DNA from: Streptomyces mirabilis
Lineage (GTDB): Bacteria; Actinomycetota; Actinomycetes; Streptomycetales; Streptomycetaceae
NCBI RefSeq assembly: GCF_018310535.1
Contig: NZ_CP074102.1
Location: forward strand, 434,001-498,000
Reading direction: 5' to 3'
Length of the DNA stretch: 64,000 nt
In this document: in pieces, positions 49,602 through 57,227 of the stretch
How the letters are laid out: every line of letters begins with the position of its first letter
How positions within the stretch are numbered: position 1 is the first letter of the stretch
Position numbers and translations under genes: made by a program
Notes under the pieces: model-generated
Databases searched by the model: none
The model's input: the letters and a program-made list of their open reading frames with translations, nothing else
What the model was told of the DNA's origin: nothing

Positions 49602-50291
49602 ATGCCCAAGACAGTCTCGCTCGCCGCGCCTCGCCCCCACCGCATCCGCAGCCGCATCGGCGTCGGCCTGGCCGGCGGTTTCTACCCGGCGCCGCACCGC
49701 TATCAGCTGTACCTCACCGAGGGCTGTCCGCGTTCGCTGCGCATCTCGGTCACCCTGGAGCTGCTCGGTCTCCACGACTCGGTCGCCACCACGCTGCTGA
49801 CGCTTCCCGCCGAGACACCCGACGCGTTCGCCGCACTGCGCGGCGCGTACGAGGCCACCTGGCACCACTACGACGGTCCGCTCACCGCGCCCGCGCTGTG
49901 CGACCGTTGGAGCGGACGGATCGTGAGCAACCACACGCCCGACATCCTGCGTGACCTCGCCGGGCTGCCGGTCTGCCAGAACGACGCCCGCCTCCCCCGG
50001 CTGAACCCACCGGCCCTCACCGCGGACATCGACGCCCTGCGCGAACTTCTCGACCGGGACGTCACTCCCACCGCGCCGCCGCTTGCGCGCACGACGGCAC
50101 TCCAGTCACTGGACCGGCAACTCGCCCCGCGAGCCTACGCGTTGGGCGACGAGCTGACGGCCGCGGACGTCGACCTCTGGGTGGCCCTGACCCGATTCGA
50201 CCCGACGGAATCCCTCGCCCCGTTCGGTCGGCTCCGGGACTACGTACGTCGGCTCGACGCCCACCCTGCCTTCCACGGAAAGGTGCGCTGA
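49602..50291 (+). CDS. Glutathione S-transferase-like / thiol reductase-type protein
   Basis: This 229-residue protein has an N-terminal segment resembling the Xi-class glutathionyl-hydroquinone reductases: 'FYPAPHRYQLYLTEGCPRSL' with one Cys at about residue 42, where those enzymes have a Cys-Pro nucleophile. The C-terminal helical half includes 'LGDELTAADVDLWVALTRFD', the GST C-domain signature. Actinobacteria use mycothiol, so the true thiol partner is uncertain. ATG 49602 has GGAGAGTC before it. The leader ORF upstream suggests sulfur-linked control. Confidence 0.72.
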   Translation: MPKTVSLAAPRPHRIRSRIGVGLAGGFYPAPHRYQLYLTEGCPRSLRISVTLELLGLHDSVATTLLTLPAETPDAFAALRGAYEATWHHYDGPLTAPALCDRWSGRIVSNHTPDILRDLAGLPVCQNDARLPRLNPPALTADIDALRELLDRDVTPTAPPLARTTALQSLDRQLAPRAYALGDELTAADVDLWVALTRFDPTESLAPFGRLRDYVRRLDAHPAFHGKVR

Positions 50292-50356
50292 GCGCGTACG
50301 CCAAGGTCGCCGGGGCCGGTAGGGCCGCAGGGCCCGGGCCCCGGCGCCGCGTCGGC

Positions 50357-50872
50357 TCAGGCCTTGGCGCGGGTGAAGACGAGCGTGCCGGTGACGGTCG
50401 TCAGGCCGCGGATCATGCCCATCTGGTTCCAGCCCATGTCGAACTGATCGCGGTCCACGGTGAACTCCGCGGTGAGCGTGACGCTGTCGGCGCTCGCCCC
50501 GGTCACGCGGCCGGTGACGGGCTGCGGCCGGCTGATGCCGCGCACGGTCAGCTGCCCGTTGATCTCCACGGTGTCGTCCTGACCGAGGACGGCGTCGCGG
50601 ACGGCGAAGGTGATCGTGGGGTGGCGGTCGGCGTCGAAGAGGTCGACGGAGCGGAGGTGCTTGTCCCGCTTGGCGTTCTTCGTGTCCAGGGACGCGACGT
50701 CCAGGGTGATGGTGCCGCGGGCGGTCCCGTCGGGCTGTACCTCGCCCTCTCCGGTGACTCCCGTGAAGGTGCCCTTCACGGTGACCATGCCCCACATCGT
50801 CTTGTGCTTGATGGCGACGACGGTACGGGCGGGGTCGAGCTGCCACAGGCCGGTTTCGACGGCGACGGTCAT
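50357..50872 (-). CDS. YceI-family protein
   Basis: This 171-residue lipocalin-like protein without a signal peptide has 'GLWQLDPARTVVAIKHKTMW' at the start, 'RGTITLDVASLDTKNAKRDK' and 'HPTITFAVRD' in the middle, and 'GLTTVTGTLVFTRAKA' at the end. YceI proteins bind isoprenoid or amphipathic lipids. ATG 50872 has GGAGAA upstream. It is divergent from a MarR gene with a palindrome next to its start, so it is probably the MarR target. Confidence 0.86.
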   Translation of the reverse strand: MTVAVETGLWQLDPARTVVAIKHKTMWGMVTVKGTFTGVTGEGEVQPDGTARGTITLDVASLDTKNAKRDKHLRSVDLFDADRHPTITFAVRDAVLGQDDTVEINGQLTVRGISRPQPVTGRVTGASADSVTLTAEFTVDRDQFDMGWNQMGMIRGLTTVTGTLVFTRAKA

Positions 50873-50960
50873 GAGAGTTCTCCAGACGGTTACGGGCGGT
50901 GCACAGGGGTGCGCGACGCACGGGGGCGCGCGGCACACGGGGACTGTGGGGACAACGCGG

Positions 50961-50978
50961 TCATCCAAATTTGGATGA
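50961..50978. promoter_or_regulatory. Perfect 18-bp MarR operator
   Basis: TCATCCAAATTTGGATGA is an exact palindrome in the YceI/MarR gap, about 90 bp from the YceI start and 52 bp from the MarR start. Confidence 0.82.
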
Positions 50979-50994
50979 CTCCACGCTAGCCGGT

Positions 50995-51010
50995 TCTTCA
51001 AATTTGGACA
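50995..51010. promoter_or_regulatory. Second CAAATTTG operator copy
   Basis: TCTTCAAATTTGGACA repeats the CAAATTTG core 34 bp from the first site. It lies between the -35 and -10 positions expected for the MarR gene (TAGACT at 51016-51021), so binding would block its own promoter. Confidence 0.72.
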
Positions 51011-51029
51011 ACCGGTAGACTGGGACACT

Positions 51030-51575
51030 ATGGCCGACCCTTCCGCCCCCGCTGACCTGCCCGAACACGAGCCGTCGGGTGACAGTGAGCTGCTGCCCGC
51101 CCCGCTGCGGGCCTGGATGCGTCTCCTGGCGGCGGCCGGGGCGATCGAGCAGCAGCTGCGCGCCCGCGTCAAGGACACCCTCGACGTCTCGCACGACGAG
51201 TTCCTGGTGCTGTGCCTGCTGGCCGACCAGCCCGGGTCCAGCCTGCGGATGACCCAGATCGCGGAACTGCTGGGCCGCCCCAAGACGCGGCTGACCTATC
51301 AGGTGGCGTGTCTGCAGCACGCGGGACTGATCACACGGCGGTCTGCGTGCAGCGACCGGCGCGGTATCGAGGTGGTCCTCACGGACAAGGCGCGGCGGCT
51401 GCTGCGCGAGTCCACCGGGCCGCTGGCCGACGCCGTCTCGCAGGCCATCGCGCAGACGGCCTGCGCGCAGCGGTACGAGGCACTGCACGACTTGTTGCCA
51501 CCCTCGCCGCGTCCCGGTGCGGACTCCGGGCAGGTCGAGGGTGGCGATGCGGCCCCCGCGGGGCCGAGGAAGTAG
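51030..51575 (+). CDS. MarR-family regulator
   Basis: This 181-residue protein has a winged helix at about residues 50-115: 'VSHDEFLVLCLLADQPGSSL', 'AELLGRPKTRLTYQVACLQH' and 'ITRRSACSDRRGIEVVLTDK', the wing with Asp-Arg-Arg typical of MarR. TAGACT sits 8 bases before the ATG and there is no ribosome site, which suggests a leaderless mRNA. It probably represses itself and YceI through the two CAAATTTG sites. The C-terminal 25 residues are Pro/Gly-rich. Confidence 0.86.
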   Translation: MADPSAPADLPEHEPSGDSELLPAPLRAWMRLLAAAGAIEQQLRARVKDTLDVSHDEFLVLCLLADQPGSSLRMTQIAELLGRPKTRLTYQVACLQHAGLITRRSACSDRRGIEVVLTDKARRLLRESTGPLADAVSQAIAQTACAQRYEALHDLLPPSPRPGADSGQVEGGDAAPAGPRK

Positions 51576-51640
51576 CCCCTTCAGGGCCGGACAGGCCTAC
51601 GGGGGCCCGGAGTTGGACGCCGGGCGGCGCGGAACGCCGG

Positions 51641-51705
51641 GTATCGGGGGGCGAACCGACGGATGCCGGGGGGCGGACCGGCGGATGCCTGGGGCGAAGC
51701 GGCGG
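51641..51705. repeat. Three 22-bp tandem repeats between convergent genes
   Basis: GTATCGGGGGGCGAACCGACGG, ATGCCGGGGGGCGGACCGG(CGG) and a shortened ATGCCTGGGGCGAAGCGGCGG follow each other directly before the stop of the next gene. No coding role is seen. Confidence 0.75.
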
Positions 51706-51706
51706 A

Positions 51707-52501
51707 TCAGAACCCGGGGAAGACGCGTCGCAGGTCGTCGAGGGTGAGAGCGTCTCCCTTGAGGGTCACCTCGGCCGGGGTGTGGTCGGCGGCATGGCGG
51801 CCGGTGACGAGCCGCAGCCACCACTCCGACGGTGCGCTCAGGACGGCGTCGGGCTCGCCAGGCTCGTCGGTGAGCACGACCGCGTCGACCAGGTCGAGCC
51901 CGAACGCGCGCCGCGGAGCGGTGGTGTGGACGGCGAGGCGAACCCGCCGTCCACCGAGGGCCTCGACCTTGCCGAGGAAGCCTATGAGCAGTCCGGCCTG
52001 GTCGAGGAGGGGCTCGACCGCGGCGGGCGCCAGGACCGCCGTACGGTCGAAGGCCACCTCCACGTCCCAGGTGTGGTGGGTGAACTCGCCGAGCCGCAGA
52101 CCCGCCACCGTCGCGACGTCCACGGGCGCGGGCAGGAAGCCGAGGTCGACCCGGAGTTCGGCACGGGCCCGCGGGTCGAGAGCCTCGTACCCACGCACCA
52201 GCGCCTCGTTGGCGGTCACGAAGCTCTCGGCGCGCTCGACCGGGGACATCGCGTCCCAGCGCGCCCACACCGACTTGTTGAAGTCGCCGCCCTTGGGCCC
52301 GGTTCGGTTCAGCGCGCCCTCCAGGGAGGCCAGGCCGATCTCCGCGCCGCTGCCCAGGTGGCTGAGGACCTGGGACACGTCCCACTCAGACGCCCCGGAC
52401 GGCCGGGTGAGGTCGGCGGTGGCGAGCCCGTGCACCACGGCGGTCAGGTAGTCGTGTCCGCCGCGCAGGGCGTCGATGGTCTGGTCGGCACGGTCGTTCA
52501 T
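51707..52501 (-). CDS. Maleylpyruvate isomerase-family, mycothiol-dependent enzyme
   Basis: This 264-residue protein has a DinB-like four-helix N-domain with metal ligands expected at 'VSQVLSHLGSGAEIG' (His) and 'LGEFTHHTWDVEVA' (Glu, His). The C-terminal domain is SCP2-like ('WWLRLVTGRHAADHTPAEVT'). The family uses mycothiol as cofactor for isomerisation or conjugation, and the specific substrate is unknown. ATG 52501 follows GGAGTTGAGAC. It is 55 bp downstream of the dioxygenase gene on the same strand and could be cotranscribed with it. Confidence 0.82.
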   Translation of the reverse strand: MNDRADQTIDALRGGHDYLTAVVHGLATADLTRPSGASEWDVSQVLSHLGSGAEIGLASLEGALNRTGPKGGDFNKSVWARWDAMSPVERAESFVTANEALVRGYEALDPRARAELRVDLGFLPAPVDVATVAGLRLGEFTHHTWDVEVAFDRTAVLAPAAVEPLLDQAGLLIGFLGKVEALGGRRVRLAVHTTAPRRAFGLDLVDAVVLTDEPGEPDAVLSAPSEWWLRLVTGRHAADHTPAEVTLKGDALTLDDLRRVFPGF

Positions 52502-52556
52502 GTCTCAACTCCGTTGAGGTGAAAGCGGTCTGTGTCGGTACGGAGGGTTCAAGGGT

Positions 52557-53441
52557 TCACACCGCGGTCTGGAAGGACCGCTTGGAGAAGCCCATCATGA
52601 AACCATCGACGGTGGTGCGCACCGCCCGGTCGGCACTCGGGGCGGCGCCCAGCGTGACGAACAGCGGGATGTAGTGGTCGACCGTCGGATGGGCGTACGG
52701 CATACCGGGCGCCCTGGTCCGGAAGGCCGCGAGTTCGTCGACGTCCCCGCGGGCGAGCGCGTCGGCGACCCAGGTGTCGAAGTCCGAGGACCAGCCCGGC
52801 ACTTCGCCCCGTGTCAGCATCTCGCGGGTGATGAAGGGCAGTCCGTGCGTCATGAACCCCGAGCCGATCACGAGGACGCCCTCCTCCCGCAACGTGCCGA
52901 GCCGGGCGCCGAGTTCGAGGAGCCGACCGGGGTCGTGGGTGGGCATGCTGAGCTGGAGCACCGGGATGTCACCCAAGGGGTACATGGCCATCAGCGGCAC
53001 CCAGGCGCCGTGGTCGAGACCGCGGGAGGGGTGCTGGTACAGCGGCTCGCCGTCCGGCATGGTCCCGGCCACGCGGTGCGCGAGGGCGGTCGCGTCGGGA
53101 GTGTCGTACGTCATCGTGTAGTAGCGCGGGTGGAAGCCGCCGAAGTCGTAGACGAGCGGGGTGTGCGCCGCCGGGGCGGAGAGGCACAGCGGTGCCGCCT
53201 CCCAGTGCGCGGAGACGATCAGGACGCTCTTCGGCTTCGGCAGGGACTGGGCCCACTCGAACAGTTCCCGCAGCCACGGCCCGTCGTCGAACAGCGGGGG
53301 CGCGCCGTGGCTCAGGTACAGCGCGGGAAGGGGTCCGTCCGCGGGCGTCCACACGCGCTGGGACCGGGCTCGCGGCAGCGCGTCGACCAGGAACCGGTCG
53401 TACGCTCCGGCGGGCACCTCGGGATCGAGGAGGGAGTTCAT
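52557..53441 (-). CDS. DODA-type extradiol dioxygenase (LigB/YgiD family)
   Basis: This 294-residue protein has metal-site pieces 'PALYLSHGAPPLF' (His45), 'VLIVSAHWEAAPL', 'RGLDHGAWVPLMAMYP' and 'PYAHPTVDHYIPLFV'. These match the class III extradiol enzymes related to 4,5-DOPA dioxygenase. It would cleave an ortho-diphenol ring. ATG 53441 has no strong ribosome site nearby. An AAGTTGAA/TTCAAGTT element lies 50 bp upstream as a likely operator, but no regulator gene is adjacent to it. Confidence 0.86.
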   Translation of the reverse strand: MNSLLDPEVPAGAYDRFLVDALPRARSQRVWTPADGPLPALYLSHGAPPLFDDGPWLRELFEWAQSLPKPKSVLIVSAHWEAAPLCLSAPAAHTPLVYDFGGFHPRYYTMTYDTPDATALAHRVAGTMPDGEPLYQHPSRGLDHGAWVPLMAMYPLGDIPVLQLSMPTHDPGRLLELGARLGTLREEGVLVIGSGFMTHGLPFITREMLTRGEVPGWSSDFDTWVADALARGDVDELAAFRTRAPGMPYAHPTVDHYIPLFVTLGAAPSADRAVRTTVDGFMMGFSKRSFQTAV

Positions 53442-53490
53442 GCCGGTCCTTACGTGAGTGAGGGTGCCCCGGCTCGCGGGCTCAGGTTTT

Positions 53491-53509
53491 AAGTTGAACC
53501 TTCAAGTTT
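53491..53509. promoter_or_regulatory. Imperfect palindrome upstream of the dioxygenase
   Basis: AAGTTGAA-CC-TTCAAGTT is nearly symmetric and AT-rich for this DNA, and lies about 50 bp before the dioxygenase start. A MarR- or HxlR-type repressor site is plausible. From here to 53748 I see no gene. Confidence 0.55.
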
Positions 53510-53748
53510 GACTGTAGGTCGTCCCACTTGAGACGTCAACCAAACGGCCGCGGATGGTGGCGCTGGAGGCCCCGAGAAAGACGACGCCGTACGCAATCGG
53601 AAGTAGTCCGATCTTCGTATGCGTGATCGGACGCCCGTTGGACGCGGTGGCCGACGGGCTTCACTAGGGTCGGCAGGAGTCCACGGTCAGGCGCAGCTCA
53701 GCGGTGGACCGTCCGGAGTTCGGGCTGCCCGCCGAAGGAGTCCACCGC

Positions 53749-54222
53749 GTGTCGCACCATCCCTCCGTTCCCTCGCCGAACGACCGGATCACCGGCCCCC
53801 ACCCCGCCCGGCACACCGCGTTGCTCCTGCTGCGCGGGTACACCGACGGCGACGCGCGGGCAGTCGCCAAGGCTCTGGACACCCTGGACGAGACCGCCCT
53901 CGACGACACGTACACCCATCTCTGTGCCGTCATGGACGTCACCCTGCGCCTCACCCTGACCGCCCAACCCGCGGCCCGCGACGTGGGCCGGGCCGCCGAG
54001 CAGGCGGCCACGGCGGCTCCCCCGCACTACGAGTTCGCCTTCGGGCAGGCAGTCCGGGCCTGGGCCGCGGGCGACACGGAGTCCCTGACCCGCGCCGCCG
54101 ACGCCGACCTCCCGGGGGCCCTGCATCTGCTGGCGGTGATGACCGTGGCCCTCGGCGTCTCCGTCCTCGACCACGACGGTCTGAACGCCCTGCTCAACTG
54201 TCTCCCCGAAGACCCGCACTGA
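53749..54222 (+). CDS. Hypothetical helical protein
   Basis: This 157-residue cytoplasmic protein is made mostly of Ala/Leu-rich helices ('HTALLLLRGYTDGDARAVAK', 'ALHLLAVMTVALGVSVLDHD'). I do not recognise a family. GTG 53749 follows GAAGGAG at 8 bases, a better start than the upstream in-frame codon. It is monocistronic, convergent with the MerR gene, with an 18-bp tandem repeat between the stops. Confidence 0.65.
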   Translation: MSHHPSVPSPNDRITGPHPARHTALLLLRGYTDGDARAVAKALDTLDETALDDTYTHLCAVMDVTLRLTLTAQPAARDVGRAAEQAATAAPPHYEFAFGQAVRAWAAGDTESLTRAADADLPGALHLLAVMTVALGVSVLDHDGLNALLNCLPEDPH

Positions 54223-54286
54223 TCGCGACGGCCACCTGACCGGCGCTCCCCGGTCAGCATCATCCGGACCACACCGTCCGCCCCAT

Positions 54287-54340
54287 GGCGACCGTCCGAT
54301 CAACGGCGACCGTCGGATCAACGGCGACGGTCCGGTCAAC
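54287..54340. repeat. Three 18-bp tandem repeats between convergent genes
   Basis: GGCGACCGTCCGATCAAC occurs three times head to tail with one to three changes. The last unit reaches into the MerR stop codon, so repeat number could alter the MerR C-terminus. Confidence 0.8.
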
Positions 54341-54962
54341 GGCGACCGCCCCCGTGGCGCCGCGCCGACTCGTCCTCCTGGGCCATGCGCCGCAGCGCCA
54401 TCAGCGCGGGTTCGAGCAGGACCGTGAGCAGCAGCGCGCGCTCGGCCAGTTCCAGCGGGTCGTCGATTCCGTCCAGTTGGTCGAGGTCGAGCGCCGCGGT
54501 CCGTTCGGCCAGCCGGGCGTACGGCACGAGTGCGCTCCGGTCGAGCGGGACACCGAGGCCGCGCAGCGAGCCCAGGGTCTCGGCCAGAGTCGCCCGCGCG
54601 GGCGCCGACTCGTGGACGTCCCAGCCCAACTCCTCCACGAGCGCGTCGACTTCGGCCCGTTCAGTGGAGTCCTGCGCGGAATCCTCGGCGGGCCCGATCG
54701 AACCGAGGGTGAGCCCGAGCAGGCGATGGGTGTCGCCGGCGCGCTCCGCCAGGGCCCCCAGGACCTCCCGGGTGGTATTGACGGACAGCCCCCGGACGCC
54801 GGTCAGCGCGCGGATCAGACGGAGCCTGCGCAGATGGTTCCCGTCGTACTCGGCCTGGGTCGCCGACAGTTGCCGGCCGGCCGGGAGCAGCCCCTCTCGG
54901 AGGTAGTACTTGATCGTCGTGACGGAGACCCCACTGAGGCGGCTCAGCTCGGACATACGCAT
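54336..54962 (-). CDS. MerR-family regulator
   Basis: This 208-residue protein has an N-terminal MerR winged helix: 'MSELSRLSGVSVTTIKYYLR', 'EGLLPAGRQLSATQAEYDG' and 'LRRLRLIRALTGVRGLSV'. The C-terminal ligand region ('LTLGSIGPAEDSAQ', 'ALVEELGWDVHESAPARATL') lacks Cys clusters, so metal sensing is unlikely and a drug-type signal is more probable. It is divergent from a DUF3291 protein and an MFS exporter across a long inverted repeat that holds both starts' regulatory region. Confidence 0.86.
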   Translation of the reverse strand: MRMSELSRLSGVSVTTIKYYLREGLLPAGRQLSATQAEYDGNHLRRLRLIRALTGVRGLSVNTTREVLGALAERAGDTHRLLGLTLGSIGPAEDSAQDSTERAEVDALVEELGWDVHESAPARATLAETLGSLRGLGVPLDRSALVPYARLAERTAALDLDQLDGIDDPLELAERALLLTVLLEPALMALRRMAQEDESARRHGGGRR

Positions 54963-54982
54963 CGGATCGGCTCCGCTCTGGT

Positions 54983-55029
54983 CATTGGATACCTCTACTG
55001 TCTAACATGGATAGCGGAGGTATCCAATG
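54983..55029. promoter_or_regulatory. Long inverted repeat, MerR operator/promoter
   Basis: CATTGGATACCTC at 54983-54995 and GAGGTATCCAATG at 55017-55029 are exact reverse complements separated by 21 bases. This fits a MerR dimer site, with the spacer possibly overlapping a promoter. It starts 20 bp from the MerR ATG. Confidence 0.8.
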
Positions 55030-55084
55030 AGCGCTCCCCTGGACCTCCGTCCGTCGTCCTGCCTCCGTGGAAGAAGGCGCCACC

Positions 55085-55528
55085 GTGCCCACACTCCCCT
55101 GGACCACCGTCAACGTGCCCGCACCGGACTCGCGGGCGTTCGTCATGGCCTCGCGCTTCGAGGTCCGTTCCTTCCGTGACGTACCGCGCTTCTTCCTGCG
55201 GTCCCTGGCCGCGTGGAAGCAGGTGAAGAGCGCGCCCGGCGCGTACGGCGCCACGCTCGTCGCCCAGCCGCTCAAGCGCACCTTCTGGACGCTGTCGGCC
55301 TGGGAGGACAAGCGGGCCCTCTACACGTACGCGAAGACCGAACCGCACCGCTCGATCATGACCGGGCTGCGGTCCACGACGAGCGGCTCGGTCTTCACCT
55401 TCTGGGAGCTTCCGGCCTCGGAACTCCCCCTCGACTGGGCGGACGCCCGGCGACGGCTCGCCGAGCAGGAGCGCGCCGACGCCACCGGCGAGCGCGGACC
55501 CTCGGGCGCCGGACCCGGCACCGCCTGA
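55085..55528 (+). CDS. DUF3291-like protein
   Basis: This 147-residue protein has an alpha/beta dimeric-barrel look: 'FRDVPRFFLRSLAAWKQVKS', 'TFWTLSAWEDKRALYTYAKT' and 'EPHRSIMTGLRSTTSGSVF'. Relatives resemble heme-degrading or antibiotic biosynthesis monooxygenases, but the function is not established. GTG 55085 is chosen (GAAGAAGG upstream); an in-frame GTG lies six codons earlier. It is followed 66 bp later by an MFS exporter, and both are probably controlled by the divergent MerR protein. Confidence 0.72.
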   Translation: MPTLPWTTVNVPAPDSRAFVMASRFEVRSFRDVPRFFLRSLAAWKQVKSAPGAYGATLVAQPLKRTFWTLSAWEDKRALYTYAKTEPHRSIMTGLRSTTSGSVFTFWELPASELPLDWADARRRLAEQERADATGERGPSGAGPGTA

Positions 55529-55594
55529 CACTCCCCCGCTCCTCCCCGCCCCTCCCCTGGACCGACTCGTCATCTCCCAAGGAGACGTACCGAC

Positions 55595-57037
55595 ATGACG
55601 CTGTCCAAGGAAAGCCCGGCATTGGACGACCCCCCGGTCGCCCGGGCGCGCGAACGACGAAGGGTGCCGCTGTGGCTCGCGATCGTCGCGTGCAGCGTGC
55701 CCATGTTCATGGTCGCGCTGGACAACCTCGTCGTCTCCACGGCACTGCGCACCCTGGCCGTGGACCTGGAGGCGTCCACCCAGCAGCTCCAGTGGTTCGT
55801 CAACGCGTACGTGCTCAGCTTCGCCTGTCTGCTGATGACGGGTGCCGCCCTGGGCGACAGGTTCGGACGCCGACGGGTCTTCGTGATCGGCATCGTCGTC
55901 TTCACCCTGGCCTCCGCCGGCTGCGGACTGGCCGACAGCAGCGCGCAGTTGATCACCTACCGCGCCGTCCAGGGCTTCGGTGCCGCGGCCGTGATGCCGC
56001 TGTCGCTGACCCTGCTCTCCCAGGCCGTGCCGGAGCGGCTGCGCGGCCTCGCACTCGGTCTGTGGTCGGGCATCAGCGGGCTGGCGGTGGCGATGGGCCC
56101 GGTGGTCGGCGGCGCGGTGGTCGACGGGCTGGACTGGCGGTGGATCTTCTGGATCAACGTGCCGGTGGGGGTCGTGGCCGTACCGCTCATCCTGCTCACC
56201 CTGCGCGAGAGCTCGCTTCCGGGCATCCGCCTCGACCTGATCGGGATGGTCCTCGCGGCCGCCGGACTGTGCGCCGTGGTGTGGGGCATCGTGCACGGCG
56301 ACACGGACGGCTGGACGTCGGCGAAGGTGCTGGGGGCGTTCCTGGGGGGCGCGGCACTGCTCGCCGCCTTCGTTGCCTGGGAGGCGCGGGTTCCCGAGCC
56401 GATGCTGCCGCTCTCGTTCTACCGGGTACGGGCCTTCACCCTGACCAACGTCGTCTCCGCGGCGATGTACTTCGGCGTCTTCGGTTCACTGTTCCTGCTC
56501 GCCCAGTACCTCCAGATGGTGCCGCAGCGCACACCGTTCGAAGCCGGAGTGCGCACCCTCGCCTGGACCCTGATGCCCATGTTCGTCGCCCCCGTCGCCG
56601 GACTGCTCTCCGACCGGGTGGGCGGCGGCCGGCTGATGGCCCTCGGGCTCTTCCTCCAGGGCGTGGGTCTCGGCTGGATCGACGTGGTCGCGGACATCGA
56701 CACCCCGTACTCCTCCCTCGTCGCCCCGATGATCGTCGCCGGTGTCGGTATGGGCCTCGTGTTCGCCCCGACGGCCGCGGTCGTTCTCGGCTCGGTCAGC
56801 AAGGAGCACGCCGGCAAGGCCTCCGGCGCCAACACCACCGTCCGCGAGATCGGCGGCGCCCTCGGTATCGCGGTCCTCAGCTCGGTCTTCGTCGCCCACG
56901 GCAGCATGGGCACGCCCCAGCGGTTCATCGCCGGTCTGCACCCGGCGGTGTGGGTCGGCGTCGCGGTCGTCCTCGTGGGCGCGGTGTGCGCGCTGGGCAT
57001 CCCGCGCAGGCCGCGGTCGGAGGGGGCGGACGTGTGA
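55595..57037 (+). CDS. MFS drug exporter, DHA2 (14-segment) family
   Basis: This 480-residue exporter has 'VPMFMVALDNLVVSTALRTL' in segment 1, 'QQLQWFVNAYVLSFACLLM' in segment 2, 'GAALGDRFGRRRVFVIGIVV' as motif A, and motif C 'GLAVAMGPVVGGAVVDGLDW'. It is a proton-driven drug exporter. ATG 55595 has AAGGAG at 7 bases. It is in the MerR-controlled unit with the DUF3291 gene. A 29-30 bp tandem repeat follows the stop. Confidence 0.87.
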   Translation: MTLSKESPALDDPPVARARERRRVPLWLAIVACSVPMFMVALDNLVVSTALRTLAVDLEASTQQLQWFVNAYVLSFACLLMTGAALGDRFGRRRVFVIGIVVFTLASAGCGLADSSAQLITYRAVQGFGAAAVMPLSLTLLSQAVPERLRGLALGLWSGISGLAVAMGPVVGGAVVDGLDWRWIFWINVPVGVVAVPLILLTLRESSLPGIRLDLIGMVLAAAGLCAVVWGIVHGDTDGWTSAKVLGAFLGGAALLAAFVAWEARVPEPMLPLSFYRVRAFTLTNVVSAAMYFGVFGSLFLLAQYLQMVPQRTPFEAGVRTLAWTLMPMFVAPVAGLLSDRVGGGRLMALGLFLQGVGLGWIDVVADIDTPYSSLVAPMIVAGVGMGLVFAPTAAVVLGSVSKEHAGKASGANTTVREIGGALGIAVLSSVFVAHGSMGTPQRFIAGLHPAVWVGVAVVLVGAVCALGIPRRPRSEGADV

Positions 57038-57054
57038 ACGCCGGTCCGCTCGGC

Positions 57055-57130
57055 GCTCCGTGAGAGGCGCGGGGCCCCGTGGTGCTCCGTGAGAGGCGCG
57101 GTGCCACCGTGGCGCTCCGTGCGCGGCGCG
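57055..57130. repeat. Tandem repeat of GCTCCGTGAGAGGCGCGG units
   Basis: GCTCCGTGAGAGGCGCGG starts at 57055 and again at 57084, and a degenerate GCTCCGTGCGCGGCGCG starts at 57114, giving 29-30 bp periods between the exporter and the DUF3533 gene. Each unit can pair partly with itself. The function is unknown. Confidence 0.75.
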
Positions 57131-57227
57131 TCGCTGTCCGCCGCGCCGCCGCAGCCCCCATCCTGGCCTGGTACGGGCGCCAGTACCCGCCCACGCAGGT
57201 CCGCGCCGCACCCACCCACGGAGAGCC

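Noticed and set aside
55027..55084. ATG at 55027 with a good GGAGG just after the MerR inverted repeat
   Set aside because: It is out of frame with the DUF3291 gene and soon becomes Arg/His-rich, non-homologous text; GTG 55085 fits the protein better.
51641..57130. Possible CRISPR from regularly spaced short repeats
   Set aside because: Repeats are head-to-tail without unique spacers, of different unit at each place, and no cas genes occur.
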